Positions 5,137 to 7,504 of a DNA stretch of 7,504 nt are shown here, piece after piece. The notes under the pieces are model-generated. The model was not told the origin of the DNA, made no database searches, and saw only the letters and a list, made by a program, of their open reading frames with translations. This DNA is from Nanobdellati archaeon (lineage in GTDB: Archaea; EX4484-52; JAADEF01): NCBI GenBank assembly GCA_015521505.1, contig WAOB01000060.1:1-7504 (forward strand), in the 5' to 3' direction. The position numbers and the translations under genes were made by a program. Each line of letters starts with the position of its first letter. Position 1 is the stretch's first letter.

Positions 5137-7047
5137 ATGACAAAGGAAGAATATTCTGCAGAGCATATTAAGGTTTTGGAAGGATTAGATGCTGTAAGGA
5201 AAAGACCTGCTATGTATATAGGTGATACTTCTTTTAGAGGATATCATCATCTTTTATGGGAAGTTGTTGATAACAGCATAGATGAGGCATTGGCAGGTTA
5301 TGCTAAGAATATAAAGGTTGTGTTACACAAAGACGGATCAGTAGAGGTTATCGATGATGGAAGAGGTATTCCAGTAGAGGAGCATCCTCAATACAATATT
5401 TCTGCTTTAGAACTTGTTTTAACCAAACTACATGCAGGAGGTAAATTCGATACAAAAACCTATAAGATTTCTGGGGGTTTGCATGGAGTTGGAATAAGTG
5501 TTGTTAATGCTTTGAGCGAGTTTTTAGATGTTAAGGTCAAAAGAGAAGGTAAAATATATCATATTGCTTTTCGTAAAGGCAAAAAAGTTAAGGATTTAGA
5601 GGTTATTGGAGAAACTGATGATACCGGTACAGATGTGGTTTTTAAACCAGATCCAGAGATATTTTCTCACGAGGGATTTGATTATAAATATATTGCTTCA
5701 AGATTGAAAGAATTAGCCTATTTGAATAAAGGATTAAGGATTGAGTTGGTAGATGAGAGGAATAATAAGAGAGAAGTATTTATTTTTGATAAGGGGATAG
5801 AGTCTTTCTTAGAGGAACTGGTTAAATTTAAGAATAGAGTTCTGGACGGAGTTATTTATTTTAAAGGAAATTATGGGAATGGCGAGGTAGAGGTGTGTTT
5901 TACTTATGTATGGGAAGACCAAACATCGATAAGAGGATATGTTAATAATATCCATACTATTGAAGGAGGAACTCACATAAGTGGTTTTTTACAATCACTA
6001 ACAAGAATAGTAAAAAAAGCCATAGAGAAACAACCAAAAAAGATTAAGGTAAGCATAGAGAGCGAGGATATAAAAGAAGGTTTGTTTGCAATAATTTCCT
6101 TAAAATTACCTCAACCTGAATTTGAGGGTCAAACTAAAACAAAACTTGGTAGTAAAGAAGGCAAAGACATTGTTTACAATATTACATTGAGAGAACTCGA
6201 GAAGTATTTTGATATTAATGTGGATAGTTTAAATAAGATAATTGCTCGAGTAGTGAGAGCAGCAGAAGCAAGAATTGCTGCAAAAAGAGCAAGAGAGTTG
6301 GTTAAAAGAAAATCTGCTTTAGAAGGATTTGACTTACCTGGGAAGTTGAGTGATTGCTCAACAAAAGACAAGCACAGGGCAGAATTGTTTATTGTAGAAG
6401 GGGAATCTGCAGGAGGATCTGCTAAATTAGCAAGGGATAGAGAATTCCAAGCAGTTTTACCTTTGAAAGGTAAAATTATAAATGTGGAAAAAAATACTAT
6501 GCTTAAAGTTTTAAAGAATGAGGAAATTAAAACACTAATAGCATCTATTGGTACAGGAATAGGAGAGAATTTTGATTTATCTAAACTTAGATATAATAAG
6601 ATTATTGTAATGACCGATGCAGATGTTGATGGTGCCCATATAAGAACTTTGGTTTTGACTTTCTTTTACAGGTATTTGTCTCAATTAATCGAGGAAGGAA
6701 AGGTTTATTTGGCTTTACCTCCTCTCTACAAGATACGGACTAACAAAGGGGATGTTGTTTATGCTTATTCTGATGAGGAAAAAGAAGAAATAATTAAGAA
6801 ATTTAAGGAAGAAGGTAAAAGTATTGTTGAGGTGCAGAGATATAAAGGTCTGGGAGAGATGGATCCTGAGCAATTATGGGAAACAACCATGGATCCTGCA
6901 AGAAGAAAGTTAAAGCAGGTAAGTATAGAAGATGCTGCCGAGGCAGAGAAAACCTTCACAATTCTAATGGGAGAGAAGGTAGAGCCAAGAAAAAGCTTTA
7001 TATTAGAGAATGCTTTAAGTATGAAGCTGGAGGAGTTGGATGTTTAA
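5137..7047 (+). CDS. gyrB: DNA gyrase subunit B
   Basis: The ATPase and TOPRIM subunit of the type IIA topoisomerase that introduces negative supercoils; it works as an A2B2 complex with GyrA. The 636 residues are complete. The GHKL ATPase domain has Glu42 (general base) and Asn46 in EVVDNSIDEA, Asp73 in IDDGRGIP, the KLHAGGKFD lid and GGLHGVG (113-119), with the transducer Lys in QTKTKLG (332-338). TOPRIM has the catalytic Glu421 in EGESAGG and the Mg-binding DADVDG (494-499), then RYKGLGEM (568-575) and the closing PRKSFILENA. The large insert of enterobacterial GyrB is absent. The N-terminus MTKEEYSAEHIKVLEGLDAVRKRPAMYIG aligns with the normal family start, confirming ATG 5137. Archaeal gyrases are held to be acquired from bacteria. 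gyrA normally follows gyrB; here the neighbour is an unrelated convergent gene, so GyrA must lie elsewhere. ParE is the alternative call but is less likely in an archaeon. Confidence 0.96.
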   Translation: MTKEEYSAEHIKVLEGLDAVRKRPAMYIGDTSFRGYHHLLWEVVDNSIDEALAGYAKNIKVVLHKDGSVEVIDDGRGIPVEEHPQYNISALELVLTKLHAGGKFDTKTYKISGGLHGVGISVVNALSEFLDVKVKREGKIYHIAFRKGKKVKDLEVIGETDDTGTDVVFKPDPEIFSHEGFDYKYIASRLKELAYLNKGLRIELVDERNNKREVFIFDKGIESFLEELVKFKNRVLDGVIYFKGNYGNGEVEVCFTYVWEDQTSIRGYVNNIHTIEGGTHISGFLQSLTRIVKKAIEKQPKKIKVSIESEDIKEGLFAIISLKLPQPEFEGQTKTKLGSKEGKDIVYNITLRELEKYFDINVDSLNKIIARVVRAAEARIAAKRARELVKRKSALEGFDLPGKLSDCSTKDKHRAELFIVEGESAGGSAKLARDREFQAVLPLKGKIINVEKNTMLKVLKNEEIKTLIASIGTGIGENFDLSKLRYNKIIVMTDADVDGAHIRTLVLTFFYRYLSQLIEEGKVYLALPPLYKIRTNKGDVVYAYSDEEKEEIIKKFKEEGKSIVEVQRYKGLGEMDPEQLWETTMDPARRKLKQVSIEDAAEAEKTFTILMGEKVEPRKSFILENALSMKLEELDV

Positions 7048-7059
7048 GGATACGTTATT

Positions 7060-7503
7060 TTAGTATAATTCATCCTTGTTGTTACTTGGTAAACCTTTTA
7101 TTAACGGACAACAGAACAATCTTATGCATGCGCTATCTCCTCCCGGATAACAACTATTATACCCTCCATTGCAAGGAGATATACCAGCTGTATATAGCGA
7201 ACCATGTTGAGACGCATCGAGACCCCTTACATAATATCCTGCAGGACAGAATGCTGGTTTACCCCAATTTCTCCATTCGTGAGTTGTGACATAACAACAT
7301 TGGCTTTTCTTTAAATAAGTGAGTACGGAAGGGTCGTTTCCACACCTAACATTGCCATTACTATCAGTGTATAGTTTACCACAATTTCTTAATGAAGTTA
7401 GTCTAATGTTGCCATTAGCAACTATTCCTCCTTCAAAATCTCCGTTGTAGTTTATGATAAGTTCATCATTTCCTCCGTGAACTAATGCTCTTTGCTTTAC
7501 TTT
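7060..7503 (-). CDS. C-terminal part of a cysteine-rich, probably surface or secreted protein (5' end off the window)
   Basis: The minus strand is open from the right edge for 147 codons to TAA at 7060-7062; the start lies beyond 7504. The fragment has two parts. Residues ~6-55 are Gly/Asn-rich and beta-like (LVHGGNDELIINYNGDFEGG, then IVANGNIRL and CGKLYTDSNGNVRCG), resembling the repeat stalks of tail-fibre, pilus-tip or adhesin-type proteins. Residues ~66-135 are a compact cysteine-rich domain, QCC...FCPAGYYVRGLD...SPCNGG...SCYPGGDSAC...FCCPL. In all there are 10 cysteines (41, 54, 69, 70, 86, 111, 118, 126, 131, 132), suggesting disulfide bonds outside the cell. The tail is polar (LPSNNKDELY), with no C-terminal membrane anchor. 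It converges on gyrB with 12 bases between the stops. The family is not identified and the adhesin idea is an inference from composition. Secretion cannot be confirmed without the N-terminus. Confidence 0.82.
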   Translation of the reverse strand, partial: KVKQRALVHGGNDELIINYNGDFEGGIVANGNIRLTSLRNCGKLYTDSNGNVRCGNDPSVLTYLKKSQCCYVTTHEWRNWGKPAFCPAGYYVRGLDASQHGSLYTAGISPCNGGYNSCYPGGDSACIRLFCCPLIKGLPSNNKDELY

Positions 7504-7504
7504 A

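Noticed and set aside
6876..7289. Plus-strand open frame of 137 codons crossing the end of gyrB
   Set aside because: It overlaps gyrB in another frame for 170 bases and then reads the antisense of the convergent cysteine-rich gene; its peptide has no protein-like pattern.

Overview
The window looks like a piece of an AT-rich archaeal chromosome. The archaeal signs are an archaeal-type adenylate kinase (AdkA), an archaeal-length glutamyl-tRNA synthetase, an M42/TET aminopeptidase, ribosome-binding sites of the GGTGAT type complementary to the archaeal 16S 3' end, a TATA-box promoter without a ribosome-binding site in front of gyrB, and a tRNA gene with no encoded CCA. Compact gene packing, a bacterial-type gyrase subunit and small or unrecognised proteins fit a DPANN lineage such as Woese- or Pacearchaeota. 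That placement is an inference; no taxonomic marker was tested.

Layout. Bases 3-65 look like the 3' end of an upstream gene that overlaps the aminopeptidase start. From 62 to 4707 six genes run on the plus strand with gaps of 25 bases or less: M42 aminopeptidase, gltX, an acidic protein with a C-terminal coiled coil, a single-cluster 4Fe-4S ferredoxin, a two-helix membrane protein overlapping the ferredoxin, and adkA. They could be one operon, with possible internal promoters. A T-rich gap (4708-4979) follows, holding two overlapping short hydrophobic reading frames and a TATA-like box. Next is a minus-strand tRNA-Pro(GGG) (4980-5052), then a short divergent promoter region, and a complete gyrB (5137-7047) that is probably translated from a leaderless message. 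The window ends with a convergent, minus-strand, incomplete gene (7060-7503) for a cysteine-rich, probably secreted or surface protein. It begins beyond the right edge.

How the genes relate. Most of the block is housekeeping: peptide turnover, charging of tRNA with glutamate, adenylate balance, electron transfer and DNA supercoiling. No single pathway links them. The less ordinary items are the cysteine-rich surface-type protein, the unrecognised coiled-coil protein, the ferredoxin/membrane-protein pair, the C33 base in the tRNA-Pro anticodon loop, the unusual adkA start region and the gyrB with no gyrA beside it. I found no CRISPR array, transposon, defence system or obviously new multi-gene system.
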